Origin: Ardenticatenaceae bacterium
GTDB taxonomy: Bacteria > Chloroflexota > Anaerolineae > Promineifilales > Promineifilaceae
Length of the DNA: 58,527 nucleotides
Direction: 5' to 3'
Assembly: GCA_020634315.1 (NCBI GenBank)
Contig: JACKBV010000029.1
Span: forward strand, 1-58,527
Shown: one piece after another, positions 8,241 to 16,354 of the stretch
Position numbering within the stretch: position 1 is the first letter of the stretch
How the letters are laid out: each line of letters begins with the position of its first letter
Position numbers and translations under genes: made by a program
Notes under the pieces: generated by a model
The model's database searches: none
The model's input: the letters and a program-made list of their open reading frames with translations, nothing else
What the model was told of the DNA's origin: nothing

Positions 8241-8990
8241 TTAGTTATCGAAGCGGGAATCTTCGAGTTGACGGCGGTGCCTGGCTTCGTCGTCGGGGGG
8301 TGTGACAACGGCCGTTTCCTTTTGTGCTTCGGCGGCGGCTGTTGCTTCGGCGGCGGCGTCCAGTAATTCATCGGGCATGCGATGTACCCACTGCCATTTG
8401 CCACAATGTGGACAGCGATCGCCACGTGCGGTGACGATGCGAAAGCTCCAGAGATGAATGGCAAACGGCCGTTTACAACGCACACAAATAGTGCCCCCCA
8501 ATGGCCCACTGATAATCGGTTTGCCCGCTTGCTGACGACCACGATTGGCAATCCAGGACGTGACGAAACGCCCGCCGAGGGAAAGAACAAGCAGCGGGAC
8601 AATCAGCCAGATAATCGTTTTGCCAGCTGCGGATGGACTGACGAAGTTTCGCGTAATGCGATTGCTTTGTATTTCTTGCCCGGCAGATGTGTAACCAACG
8701 GCGCTTAGCGTATGGACACCCAAGGCATAATTGTCTGTTTTGAATTGCAAGCGGAAAGGTGGCTCGTTGTCGCTGCCAATTTCTGTGTCGTCAATGAAAA
8801 AGGCGACACGATCTAAATTGTCGGGGCCTTCAACGCGGAAGGAGAATGTGCCTTGCATGTTGGCGCCGCTGCCATAGCCAAAATCACGGCGCAAGTTCAG
8901 TTGCAAAGAGGTGTCATCTTGGGCGTAAAGGGGGAGAGCCAGCCATAGCCACAACCAAATGAGGTGTAACCAGGTTGTTTTTTTGTTCAT
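8241..8990 (-). CDS. Secreted Ig-like domain, membrane anchor and zinc ribbon protein
   Basis: The 249-residue product has a signal peptide (MNKKTTWLHLIWLWLWLALPLYAQ) and a beta-rich domain of about 85 residues (VEGPDNLDRVAFFIDD to NRITRNFV). That domain resembles the bacterial Ig-like/chitobiase fold in which a disguised Gly-x-H-T-L strand (ALGVHTLSAVGY) closes the sandwich. A membrane helix follows (about 125-147), then a cytoplasmic zinc ribbon (CVRCKRPF and CPHCGKW) and an Ala/Glu-rich tail. A sensor or adaptor between outside and inside is plausible. Its ATG follows the stop of the EAD-type membrane protein by one base, so the two are probably translated together and may form a complex. 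No enzyme motif is seen. Confidence 0.7.
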   Translation of the reverse strand: MNKKTTWLHLIWLWLWLALPLYAQDDTSLQLNLRRDFGYGSGANMQGTFSFRVEGPDNLDRVAFFIDDTEIGSDNEPPFRLQFKTDNYALGVHTLSAVGYTSAGQEIQSNRITRNFVSPSAAGKTIIWLIVPLLVLSLGGRFVTSWIANRGRQQAGKPIISGPLGGTICVRCKRPFAIHLWSFRIVTARGDRCPHCGKWQWVHRMPDELLDAAAEATAAAEAQKETAVVTPPDDEARHRRQLEDSRFDN

Positions 8991-8991
8991 G

Positions 8992-9807
8992 TCATTGTGC
9001 TGTTGAAGCTGCGGATTGCTGCATCAAGTTGATGAGTTCATCAATCCGATTGCGTCGGTAGAGGTAAAGGAGAAATTCGCGAACCCAGGTTTTTTTGTTG
9101 GCGCTGCCAATTTGTTCGCTATCAAGTGCCAGTGCCGTGGCCAGAGCCGTCAGTTGTTGCAGGTTGTAATGTGCGAGGAGGTATTGGCGCAAAATGGTGG
9201 GCGGGGAACTGACGTTTATTTTTTCCAGACGGGGTAAATGTTCGGGTGGTGGGGGTGTGAGGATGCGTTCAACGGCCAGGGCGAGGGCGGCCGTTTGTTC
9301 GCGCTCTTCCGCAATGTCCATGACATTGAGAATGAGATCATCCATATCTTGATTCAGGGTCATGACTTCGTTTTCGCCAATGTTGAGGTCGAACATGAGA
9401 TCGAGGACATCATCACGGCCGAATCGCTGTCGAATCTGGTCGTAAATCATTTGGCGGTCGAAGGCGGAATCTGAGGTTGCTGCTGGCCGTTCGCGGCGAG
9501 GCGTTGGGGATGGGGAAACGGCCGTTGTCGTTGTCGCTACCACAGGAGCAGAAACGGCCGTTAACGGCCGTAGCAAACTCCACAGCCAAACCGCAGCCCC
9601 GGTAAAGAGCATTCCGGCAACCACCGGGTAGAAAAAGCCCAGTTCGGCCAACATCTCGTCGCGGCCAAACGTGCCGAGGAAGGTGTCCAGCAAAACGGCC
9701 GTGGTTACGGTGAGCAAGCCAATCCCCCAGACCAATGATGGTCGGCGCAGGAAAATCACCAGAAAGATAACAACTATCAGTAACTTCACAATCAAGAAAA
9801 TTGTCAT
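8992..9807 (-). CDS. Membrane protein with two death-like (EAD-type) helical domains
   Basis: The 271-residue product has three hydrophobic segments (about residues 3-20, 25-45 and 58-78) and then a Pro/Thr-rich linker. Two consecutive all-helical units follow, about 115-180 (IRQRFGRDDVLDLMFDL, then ALAVERIL) and 193-265. The second reads LRQYLLAHYNLQQL and ends LYRRNRIDELINLM. The pattern L-x-x-x-F/Y-x3-L-x2-L...R-x-x-R-x-x-E-L-I is that of effector-associated domains described in bacterial NTPase conflict systems and of related death-like adaptors. These mediate homotypic protein contacts, and no catalytic residue is seen. The downstream zinc-ribbon protein starts two bases after its stop. 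Confidence 0.6.
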   Translation of the reverse strand: MTIFLIVKLLIVVIFLVIFLRRPSLVWGIGLLTVTTAVLLDTFLGTFGRDEMLAELGFFYPVVAGMLFTGAAVWLWSLLRPLTAVSAPVVATTTTAVSPSPTPRRERPAATSDSAFDRQMIYDQIRQRFGRDDVLDLMFDLNIGENEVMTLNQDMDDLILNVMDIAEEREQTAALALAVERILTPPPPEHLPRLEKINVSSPPTILRQYLLAHYNLQQLTALATALALDSEQIGSANKKTWVREFLLYLYRRNRIDELINLMQQSAASTAQ

Positions 9808-9937
9808 GTGATTGATTTTAGCACCCGTCCCCGTCCGTGCAACGTCTCCACGTCACCGTGCATGACGATTCTTATCATGTTGTTCGGGACTTCTCCGTCA
9901 TTGGCTGAATGGGTAAGGGATGGTATGATCGCCCCAT

Positions 9938-11200
9938 ATGGGTGAAACAACCTGGCAAAAGCGAATTATATTTCTCCTGCTGTGTTCCATCATTTTTTTG
10001 TCCACCGCCTGCCAACAGGAAACGGCCGTACCCACCAGAGCTGTTGCGGCTGTCATCCCGACCCTTGCTGATAATGCCTTGCCGCCCACCTGGACACCGC
10101 AGCCACCACATGCCCCAGAAGCACGGATGGCGGCGATGGCGACATTAGGTCCTTCCCTGACGCCCAGCATCACCCCCATTTTGCCCACCAATACCCCACG
10201 CCCGACAGTGACACCGACGCCGACCATTACCCCCATTCCTTCACCTTCCCGTTATGCCAGCTACATTCCCACATTGCTCCCCAGCAGCGAACTTGGCCCA
10301 AGCAAGTTGGGTTTGCACGTCATCCGCAACAATGATTTCTGGATTAACGAATTTGTGCGGCAAGGACAGCCATCGGTAATTAAAGCGCTCGATGATTTTG
10401 GGTATGTGGCTGAAATCAAAGCCATTTCGCCGCGTACAATCGTTGTCGGCCGTTTCAATTATCCAGTACAAGATTACGCTGGCAGCCCGGAAGAAGCGGC
10501 ACGCAAATTTGTTGCCGATCAACTTGACCAATACCTGGCAAATCCGGCCGTGGATTATTGGGAAGGTTGGAATGAACCAGACCCCAATCTGGATAACATG
10601 CCCTGGTATACCCGTTTTGAACAAGAACGGGTGCGCCAATTAGCGCAGTATGGACTGCGTGCCGCCATTGGCGGGTTTGCCACAGGCGTGCCAGAACTGG
10701 ATGAGTTTGTGCTGTTTGTTCCAGCCGTAGAGACAGCGCTCGAACATCGGGGAATCCTGACCTTGCATGAATATGGCGCACCCGATATGACTTTTCTCTA
10801 TGGCTCACCCTTACCCGGTTATCCGCCATATGCCAATCGTGGGGCATTGACTTTTCGTTACCGCTGGTATTACGAAGAAATCTTGAAGCCGCGCGGCTTA
10901 GTCATCCCGTTGGTCATTTCGGAAGCGGGCATTGATGGCATCATCGGCAATCGACCAGGGCCAGATGGGTATGGCTGGGCTGACTTTCAAGAGTATTGGG
11001 TACAGCAAGGATGGGGCAGCACCGGCGTCGAGGCGTTCATTAACCAGTTAGCCTGGTATGATAATGGTGTGCGCCAGGATGGCTATGTCATTGGCTTTAC
11101 CGTTTTCACGGCTGGCGGCATTGGTCATTGGCGCAATTATGACATTAATGCTATTTTGCCTGACCTGACCGGATACGTGGTCGGGCAGCAGTTGAGATAA
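9938..11200 (+). CDS. Lipoprotein with glycoside hydrolase-like TIM barrel
   Basis: The 420-residue product has a signal sequence ending in a lipobox-like segment (FLSTACQQE, Cys about residue 25). A Pro/Thr-rich stalk of about 80 residues with PTNTPRPTVTPTPTIT follows, then a globular domain of about 300 residues. GWNEPDPNLDN holds the Asn-Glu-Pro of clan A glycoside hydrolases (families 5, 39 and others), where Glu is the acid/base. Downstream, TLHEYG and PLVISEAGIDG supply a second Glu on a beta strand, expected for the nucleophile. It is probably a surface-anchored polysaccharide-acting enzyme, or an inactive relative binding sugars. The exact family cannot be fixed by eye. ACGGCCGT lies in the signal/linker coding part. 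Confidence 0.65.
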   Translation: MGETTWQKRIIFLLLCSIIFLSTACQQETAVPTRAVAAVIPTLADNALPPTWTPQPPHAPEARMAAMATLGPSLTPSITPILPTNTPRPTVTPTPTITPIPSPSRYASYIPTLLPSSELGPSKLGLHVIRNNDFWINEFVRQGQPSVIKALDDFGYVAEIKAISPRTIVVGRFNYPVQDYAGSPEEAARKFVADQLDQYLANPAVDYWEGWNEPDPNLDNMPWYTRFEQERVRQLAQYGLRAAIGGFATGVPELDEFVLFVPAVETALEHRGILTLHEYGAPDMTFLYGSPLPGYPPYANRGALTFRYRWYYEEILKPRGLVIPLVISEAGIDGIIGNRPGPDGYGWADFQEYWVQQGWGSTGVEAFINQLAWYDNGVRQDGYVIGFTVFTAGGIGHWRNYDINAILPDLTGYVVGQQLR

Positions 11201-11295
11201 GAACTCTCGGCAAAACATTGCCCATATTAAGATAACGTCACCGCAGCAGACATTGCAACATAAGCCACTTGTTTTACGTAAAAAGGGTAGATTTT

Positions 11296-11736
11296 ATGAA
11301 TACAAAACATGAGGAAAAGACAGTGGAAAATGAAAAAGCGGTAGCCTTGCGCAAAGACCCAGGTTTTTGGCGTGAGATGTGGCAGCAAATCCGGTTGGTG
11401 TTTCGGTTAATTCGTGATCCAGAAGTTCCGTTTTACCTCAAGATTTTGCCTTTTGTTACGGTTGTTTACCTCTTAATTCCGATAGATTTGCTGCCAGATG
11501 TGCTGGTGGGGTTGGGGCAAATGGATGACCTCGCGGTGATGTTGTTGGGGTCTAAATTATTTATGGAATTTGTGCCGCCGCACATTGTTGCCCGCCATAT
11601 GCAAGAGATTCGTGAGCAAGATGGCTATTTGCAGCAGGCAGCAGGAGAAGCAGCTACCCCAGATGTACTGTCTGACGCCATTATCATTGACGCTGAGCAT
11701 GAAGTTGTGTTGAAGGAAGACAAAGCGGAATCGTAA
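11296..11736 (+). CDS. YkvA/DUF1232 family membrane protein
   Basis: About 146 residues from the ATG at 11296, which follows AAGGGTAG; an upstream ATG at 11269 is also in frame. The core VPFYLKILPFVTVVYLLIPIDLLPD is the conserved DUF1232 segment with the diagnostic P-I-D-L-L-P-D motif. A second hydrophobic stretch (DDLAVMLLGSKLFMEF) and H-I-V-A-R-H follow. The N terminus is charged and the tail is acidic. The family is widespread, membrane-associated and without an agreed function. It is followed by a bidirectional terminator shared with the convergent FHA gene. Confidence 0.85.
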   Translation: MNTKHEEKTVENEKAVALRKDPGFWREMWQQIRLVFRLIRDPEVPFYLKILPFVTVVYLLIPIDLLPDVLVGLGQMDDLAVMLLGSKLFMEFVPPHIVARHMQEIREQDGYLQQAAGEAATPDVLSDAIIIDAEHEVVLKEDKAES

Positions 11737-11760
11737 CGCAGGTGACACCAAAGAGATAAA

Positions 11761-11790
11761 AAAAGACCGGGCATGCCCGGTCTTTTCGTT
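11761..11790. terminator. Bidirectional terminator between YkvA and FHA genes
   Basis: A perfect 26-bp palindrome built of AAAAGACCGGGCA and its complement ends in TTTT on both strands and lies between two convergent genes. Confidence 0.9.
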
Positions 11791-12555
11791 TTAGTAAAAG
11801 CCTAGCGAGTGCATCAGGGGGTCTCCCCAGATGTACCAGGCTGACAGGACAAATGCACAACAGCAGCAGATGATCAGGAGGATGGTGACGATAACCCAGG
11901 TAACGGTGCGCTTGCGTTTTTCATCGCGTGTGCTGGGGCCATCGGCTACCAATGGGGTGGTATGGTTGGCTGCTTCGGGTTTGGCGCGTGGTGGCGGCGG
12001 GGCTGCCGGAGGCTCTTCGTCTGCTTCTTCGGTGAAAGAGGGGAGATCGCCGACAATGGGCTTGAAGGCTTCTACCGGTCGCTGCGCTGCCAGGGACTCT
12101 TCAATTGTGGGGAAGGCAACGGCCGCTTCCATCTCATCATCGTCTTCAAAATCGTCAGCGGTGGTGGTGAAGGCGGGCATGGCGGGAATGGCATCGGGAA
12201 CGGCCGTTTCTTTGGACGGTACATCGAGCAAATCAACGCCCTCACCTGCTGATTCCAGGTACAACAAGATAATACTGCTGCCCAGCAAAATCTCCTGACC
12301 GGCGTGCAGCAGGAAAGGTTCACCGGCTAAGCGCTGTCCATTGACAAACGTGCCATTGGTGCTGCCCAAATCTTGAATCCGGTATCCATCCTCACTATGG
12401 GTGAGGCGTGCATGCTGCCGCGATACCTCCGGGTCTGAAATGACAATATCGGCCATCGGGTCACGCCCAATCACCGCTGCGGTGGTGAGCAATGTGAAAA
12501 TTTGCCCGATTTGTGGGCCTTGCTGCATGATGAGTTGATACATTTTGTCTGACAT
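11791..12555 (-). CDS. FHA-domain protein with C-terminal membrane anchor
   Basis: The 254-residue product carries an N-terminal forkhead-associated domain, about residues 6-95, that binds phosphothreonine. The canonical residues are present: GR (30-31), SRQH (45-48) and STNGTFVNG (65-73). A long acidic and Pro-rich linker of about 110 residues follows. A Cys-rich transmembrane helix (VIVTILLIICCCCAFVLSAW) ends the protein, with a short outside tail. It is therefore a membrane-tethered reader of Ser/Thr phosphorylation. The adjacent gene upstream encodes the lipid II flippase MurJ, and FHA proteins are known to bind MurJ-like proteins in actinobacteria (FhaA with MviN), so a link to cell-wall control is a reasonable inference. 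Confidence 0.88.
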   Translation of the reverse strand: MSDKMYQLIMQQGPQIGQIFTLLTTAAVIGRDPMADIVISDPEVSRQHARLTHSEDGYRIQDLGSTNGTFVNGQRLAGEPFLLHAGQEILLGSSIILLYLESAGEGVDLLDVPSKETAVPDAIPAMPAFTTTADDFEDDDEMEAAVAFPTIEESLAAQRPVEAFKPIVGDLPSFTEEADEEPPAAPPPPRAKPEAANHTTPLVADGPSTRDEKRKRTVTWVIVTILLIICCCCAFVLSAWYIWGDPLMHSLGFY

Positions 12556-12702
12556 AGGGAATTACCTCATCACTGAAAAAAACGATAGATAAATAAACAT
12601 AAGTAAGCTGATTGTACCTGAATCAGGAGATTGCGTAAATAACGAAGCCGCACCTTCGGAAAGTTTGTGAACCTTTCGGCGGCGTTTTGCTTGGGGGGGA
12701 TT

Positions 12703-14337
12703 TCAGGAGCGGCGGCGCAGCAGGCGGGGCAGCGCTTTGGCTTCTTTGATGTCGAGCAAGAAGACCATGAGCATGTAGGCAAGCACGCCAGCGCTGCCAG
12801 CGACCAGTACCAGGCCGAATTTGCCCACGAGGGTGGTGGGCAGCAGTGGGGTGAGGAAAACGGCCGTTCCATAAGCCACTATCCCCGTCATGAGTGCGGC
12901 CGCAAAGGATTTCAGCGCCGCCCCGGCCACGCCATATCCACCCAGGCCATGTAGATGGCGCTGCAAAATCCAGATCATCAAGGCTGTGTGGATCATGTGT
13001 TTGAGGGAGTCGGCGACCATCAGGCTGAGCAGGCCATTGCCCAATGTTTCCAGGCCGGTGAAGCCAGCCAGACCCATTTGCTGCCCCAGTGCGTGACCGA
13101 TGCTGCCTAACGGCCGTTGCAATAAAACGGCCGTTCCCAGATAAAGCAAAATGCTCACCACGCCAACCAGCGCCGGGCGCAGCGTATCTTTGCGGGCATA
13201 CGAAGCAAAAATGAGCATCTGGTCTACGGCCGCAAACGGAAGGCCAAACAGATATGCTTGCAAGGCCAGCGTCGTCACCACCGTATCTTGTGCCGTGAAT
13301 TCGCCATGCTGGAACAGCAGCGCAATGATTGGCGCAGCCAGTGCAAAAAGACCGGCCGTGGCGGGCATAATCAAGGTAATCACCAGCCGTGTGCCTTCGG
13401 CCAGCGTGCTTTTGAAGGCGTCTAATTGTCCCAACGCCTGGCGGGAAAGCGTGGGCAGCGTGGCGATGGAGAGCGCCGTGACAATGAGTCCCAGCGGGAA
13501 TTGGTAGAGCGTGGTGGCAAAGCGCATATAGGTGACGCTGGCGTCGCCAATGCGCGTGGCAAGATTGATGCTGAGCGCGTAAGCCAACTGATTGATGATC
13601 AGGCCGCCGACAATGGGCGCGTATAGCTGCAAAATGCGGCGAATGGCGGGGTGCCGCCATTCTAGCTGCCAGCGCAGGCGTGACTGTCCTAAAGCCGGCC
13701 ATTGCAGCAGAATTTGCAGCAATGATCCGGCAAGCAGCCCCCAAATGAGGCTGTCCACTTCATCCTGGCGCAGCAAGGCGATGATGACGATGGTTCCGTT
13801 GAGGGTCGCGCCCATGAAAGCGGGGATGGTGAAGCGCTTGAGGGCATAGAGCACGCCGGTGAAAATGCTGGCAATGCTCATGAAGAATACGGCGGGGGTG
13901 GCGAGGCGAATCAGGCGGACGGTAACGGCCGTTAACGCCGGATCATCAAAATTGCGTGCCCCCATCAGCCAGGCCACCTGTGGCGTAAACAGCTCCACCA
14001 CACCGACGACGAGCAGCAGTAAAACAGTGGCCGCGCTCAGCACCATGCTCAGCAATGCCCACAACTCTTGTCGCCGTTCCTTGGTGGCGTAATCACTGAA
14101 AACCGGCACCAGCGAAGAGTTCACCATACCGCCAATAATCAAATCATAAAGGCTGTTGGGAATGTAGGCGGCAACTTCGTAAGCGGCGAGCAAAGGGGAT
14201 GCGCCAAACAAATTGGCTTTGACGGTTTCGCGGACCAACCCCAAAATGCGGCTGGCGACGTTGCCTATGGCTAGCACGGCTGCCGCTTTGACGACGCCAC
14301 TGCTTTCTATTTCTTCTGCTGCGGTTTCTATTTCCAT
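12703..14337 (-). CDS. murJ: Lipid II flippase MurJ (MviN)
   Basis: About 544 residues and some fourteen membrane segments of the MOP superfamily. AAAVLAIGNVASRILGLVRETVKANLFGAS is the first helix with the R-x-x-G-x-x-R-E pattern typical of MurJ. LRPALVGVV and the paired hydrophobic halves follow the family order. MurJ moves lipid-linked peptidoglycan precursor from the inner to the outer membrane leaflet. I use the ATG at 14337 (MEIETAAEEIE), because the reading frame upstream lacks a ribosome site and gives an atypical basic/aromatic start. Two ACGGCCGT copies lie 16 bp apart at 13110 and 13126. Its neighbour FHA protein could recruit it by phosphothreonine. PadR is divergent upstream. Confidence 0.9.
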   Translation of the reverse strand: MEIETAAEEIESSGVVKAAAVLAIGNVASRILGLVRETVKANLFGASPLLAAYEVAAYIPNSLYDLIIGGMVNSSLVPVFSDYATKERRQELWALLSMVLSAATVLLLLVVGVVELFTPQVAWLMGARNFDDPALTAVTVRLIRLATPAVFFMSIASIFTGVLYALKRFTIPAFMGATLNGTIVIIALLRQDEVDSLIWGLLAGSLLQILLQWPALGQSRLRWQLEWRHPAIRRILQLYAPIVGGLIINQLAYALSINLATRIGDASVTYMRFATTLYQFPLGLIVTALSIATLPTLSRQALGQLDAFKSTLAEGTRLVITLIMPATAGLFALAAPIIALLFQHGEFTAQDTVVTTLALQAYLFGLPFAAVDQMLIFASYARKDTLRPALVGVVSILLYLGTAVLLQRPLGSIGHALGQQMGLAGFTGLETLGNGLLSLMVADSLKHMIHTALMIWILQRHLHGLGGYGVAGAALKSFAAALMTGIVAYGTAVFLTPLLPTTLVGKFGLVLVAGSAGVLAYMLMVFLLDIKEAKALPRLLRRRS

Positions 14338-14437
14338 CAGGAGGCATTCTAGCTGAGTGTAGGATGGGGAGCAAAAACGGAAACGGTACGATAAACGGCC
14401 GTACCACACGTTTTCTCTACGTTCCTCTTTTTCGCTC

Positions 14438-14466
14438 TTGACATGCCCCCCTGTTTATACTAAATT
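14438..14466 (+). promoter_or_regulatory. Candidate sigma70 promoter of padR-like gene
   Basis: TTGACA at 14438-14443, a 17-bp spacer and TAAATT at 14461-14466 precede the PadR gene by about 85 bp. The -35 is perfect and the -10 imperfect. Confidence 0.4.
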
Positions 14467-14550
14467 TCAATGCATAATAAAATTAGGTATTGTGAGGCAT
14501 GAACGCGAAAAAGCACCCATCAACCTTCATCCTTACATAGCGAGGATCGC

Positions 14551-14877
14551 ATGTCACTTCGAGATCAAATGCGCAAAGGCAGCACCGAAATCCTCATCCT
14601 GAGTTTGCTCGCCGACCAGCCCATGTATGGCTACCAAATCAGCCAGGAATTGGCGCAGCGCAGCAGCGGCTACTTTGATGTAAAGGAAGGATTGTTGTAC
14701 CCGACACTGCATCGCATGCAGCAGGCGGGATTATTGCAAAGCCAATGGCAGGAAACCGAGACGGCGCGGCGGCGCAAATATTATGCCCTGACGGCTAAGG
14801 GACGCGAAGTCCTGGCTGATCAGGCCAGCGAGTGGCAAGAATTTATGCGCCATTTGCAGGCGATGTTGGCATCATAA
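14551..14877 (+). CDS. PadR-family transcriptional regulator
   Basis: 108 residues, the usual size of the short PadR subfamily 2. The winged helix is visible in order: RKGSTEILILSLLADQPMYGYQISQEL (helices 1-3), SGYFDVKEGLLYPTLHRMQQAGLL (recognition helix with the family's E-G-x-L-Y-P-x-L-x-R-M/L), then ARRRKYYALTAKGREVL (wing and start of the dimerisation helix). Proteins of this type repress their own operon and respond to small lipophilic ligands. Start chosen by GAGGATC upstream and family length. The next gene starts 13 bp downstream and encodes a HAAS-domain membrane protein, the classic partner of PadR-type regulators. Confidence 0.92.
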   Translation: MSLRDQMRKGSTEILILSLLADQPMYGYQISQELAQRSSGYFDVKEGLLYPTLHRMQQAGLLQSQWQETETARRRKYYALTAKGREVLADQASEWQEFMRHLQAMLAS

Positions 14878-14890
14878 TGGTCATTGTCCT

Positions 14891-15412
14891 ATGCCCCTAA
14901 CCATTAATCATGTGCTGGCGCAAATTCGCGCCGAATTAGACTTAAGCAGCGCCACAGAAGAAGACGTGATTGCCGAGATTCGCACGCATTTGGAAGATGC
15001 GGTGGACGCGGCACGGGCAGCCGGTACAAGCGAAGAAGTTGCCCTGCTGAAAGTGGCGGAAAAGTTTGGCGTGACTGAGGTAGGGAAAGCGCTGCAAGAT
15101 GTGCATTTGGGTTGGGAATCAACCGATGCCATTGTGGCGACCATTTTGCCGGTGCTGGGGGCGCTGCTGCTGCGCTGGCTGGTATTTGACCCGGCGGGCA
15201 CGGCATTGGGCTGGCAAGTGGTGTTAAATCGGCCCGCTTTTTGGCTGGTGGCGCTGGTAATGCTGCTGCTGCCCTTGTTGCAGTGGCGGCGCTGGCGCTA
15301 TGCGTTAATTGTCTGGGGGCTGTTTTGGGTGCTCAGTATTATTTTTGTCATTTTTCCGGCAGCCAGTTATTGGCAGGGTGGGGGCGAGATTTGTGTCTAT
15401 CCTTGTTCGTAA
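14891..15412 (+). CDS. HAAS-domain membrane protein, PadR partner
   Basis: 173 residues. The first 70 are an acidic helical HAAS-type domain (DVIAEIRTHLEDAVDAARAAG, then EEVALLKVAEKFG), found in proteins encoded next to PadR regulators. About four membrane helices follow (near residues 80-98, 114-128, 132-152 and 137-158 region). The HAAS domain is thought to sense or transmit signals between membrane and regulator. The gap to padR is 13 bp, so one operon is likely. The C-terminal end (GGEICVYPCS) is short and contains two Cys. Confidence 0.75.
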   Translation: MPLTINHVLAQIRAELDLSSATEEDVIAEIRTHLEDAVDAARAAGTSEEVALLKVAEKFGVTEVGKALQDVHLGWESTDAIVATILPVLGALLLRWLVFDPAGTALGWQVVLNRPAFWLVALVMLLLPLLQWRRWRYALIVWGLFWVLSIIFVIFPAASYWQGGGEICVYPCS

Positions 15413-15498
15413 ACGGGTGGACGGCATGCCTTTAACCGCTCGTTTCTGACAAGGCGATTTGTCACTCGTGTTGATTCAAAGTCTTAAGCTGCAACAAA

Positions 15499-15531
15499 CC
15501 TCCCGCAGATTCAACCCCTGCGGAGGCTTTT
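15499..15531 (+). terminator. Intrinsic terminator after the PadR-HAAS operon
   Basis: CCTCCCGCAG and CTGCGGAGG pair with one bulged C and run into CTTTT. The arm shares CCTCCCGCAG with the 67-bp repeat at 3201, but the loop is unrelated. Confidence 0.6.
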
Positions 15532-15544
15532 AGGAGAGATCAAG

Positions 15545-16243
15545 ATGAAAGATTTAGCTGTGATTGAAACCATTCTCCGCAATCGGGACATCTTTTTTAG
15601 CGAGATTCGAGATGGTATTGAGCTGCCGCAAAAGCTGCGGGCGATGTTTTTGTCTAGCCTGGCTTTTTTTGCTTTGTATGGCGCGGTGATGGGATCGAGC
15701 CATAGTTTTTGGCAGGCGTTAAGTTCGGCGGTGAAACTGCCCATTTTGTTTTTGGCGACGCTGTTGATTTGTGCGCCAACGCTCTACTTCTTTAATGTGT
15801 TGTATGGGTCGAACCAGAATTTGACGCAAAATGTGGCGTTGATTTTGACGGCGCTGACGGTAACGGCCGTTCTCCTGCTCAGTTTTGCCCCTATCAGCCT
15901 CTTCTTCTTGCTCACCACCAGCCAATATCAATTTTTCAAATTGCTTAATGTCGCTATTTTTGCCATTTCCGGGGTGATTGGCGTTTACTTTTTGGGGCAG
16001 GGGATGCGCATTGTCTCGGCCAACGCCGCCGTGGCTGAAGTGGGCACGCAGGCGCGGGTGTGGGTGCTGCGCTTGTGGATTGTGGTTTATGCGTTTGTGG
16101 GCAGCCAGATGGCGTGGACGATACGGCCGTTTATCGGCGCACCCAGCATGAAGTTTGAGCTGTTCCGGCAGTTGGGTGGCAATTTTTACACCAATATCTT
16201 AGCCAGCCTGGGTGAAATCTTCGGCTTCTTTATTGTGCGCTAA
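15545..16243 (+). CDS. Polytopic membrane protein of unknown function
   Basis: 232 residues with six membrane segments, near 33-50, 60-85, 98-125, 128-152, 172-190 and 208-231. The first 30 residues are amphipathic and charged (MKDLAVIETILRNRDIFFSEIRDG). The layout with a short N-terminal amphipathic part and six helices is similar to Yip1-like domain proteins of bacteria, but I cannot confirm that. It has its own ribosome site (AGGAGAG), partly overlapping the end of the preceding terminator. It lies between the PadR-HAAS pair and a membrane-anchored protein and shows no catalytic motif. Confidence 0.6.
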   Translation: MKDLAVIETILRNRDIFFSEIRDGIELPQKLRAMFLSSLAFFALYGAVMGSSHSFWQALSSAVKLPILFLATLLICAPTLYFFNVLYGSNQNLTQNVALILTALTVTAVLLLSFAPISLFFLLTTSQYQFFKLLNVAIFAISGVIGVYFLGQGMRIVSANAAVAEVGTQARVWVLRLWIVVYAFVGSQMAWTIRPFIGAPSMKFELFRQLGGNFYTNILASLGEIFGFFIVR

Positions 16244-16354
16244 TGCCTGCACCCGGTGATCTGTAAGCGGTAGTCCGCCATTCCCATGGGAGAATGTTGC
16301 CGGACAACGGGTACGGATTGCGGGGCACAGTTATTAGCCGCTGGAGAAATGCGT

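Noticed and set aside
12623..13744. 373-codon minus-strand frame
   Set aside because: Overlaps murJ in another frame; rich in His, Arg and Ala with no domain.
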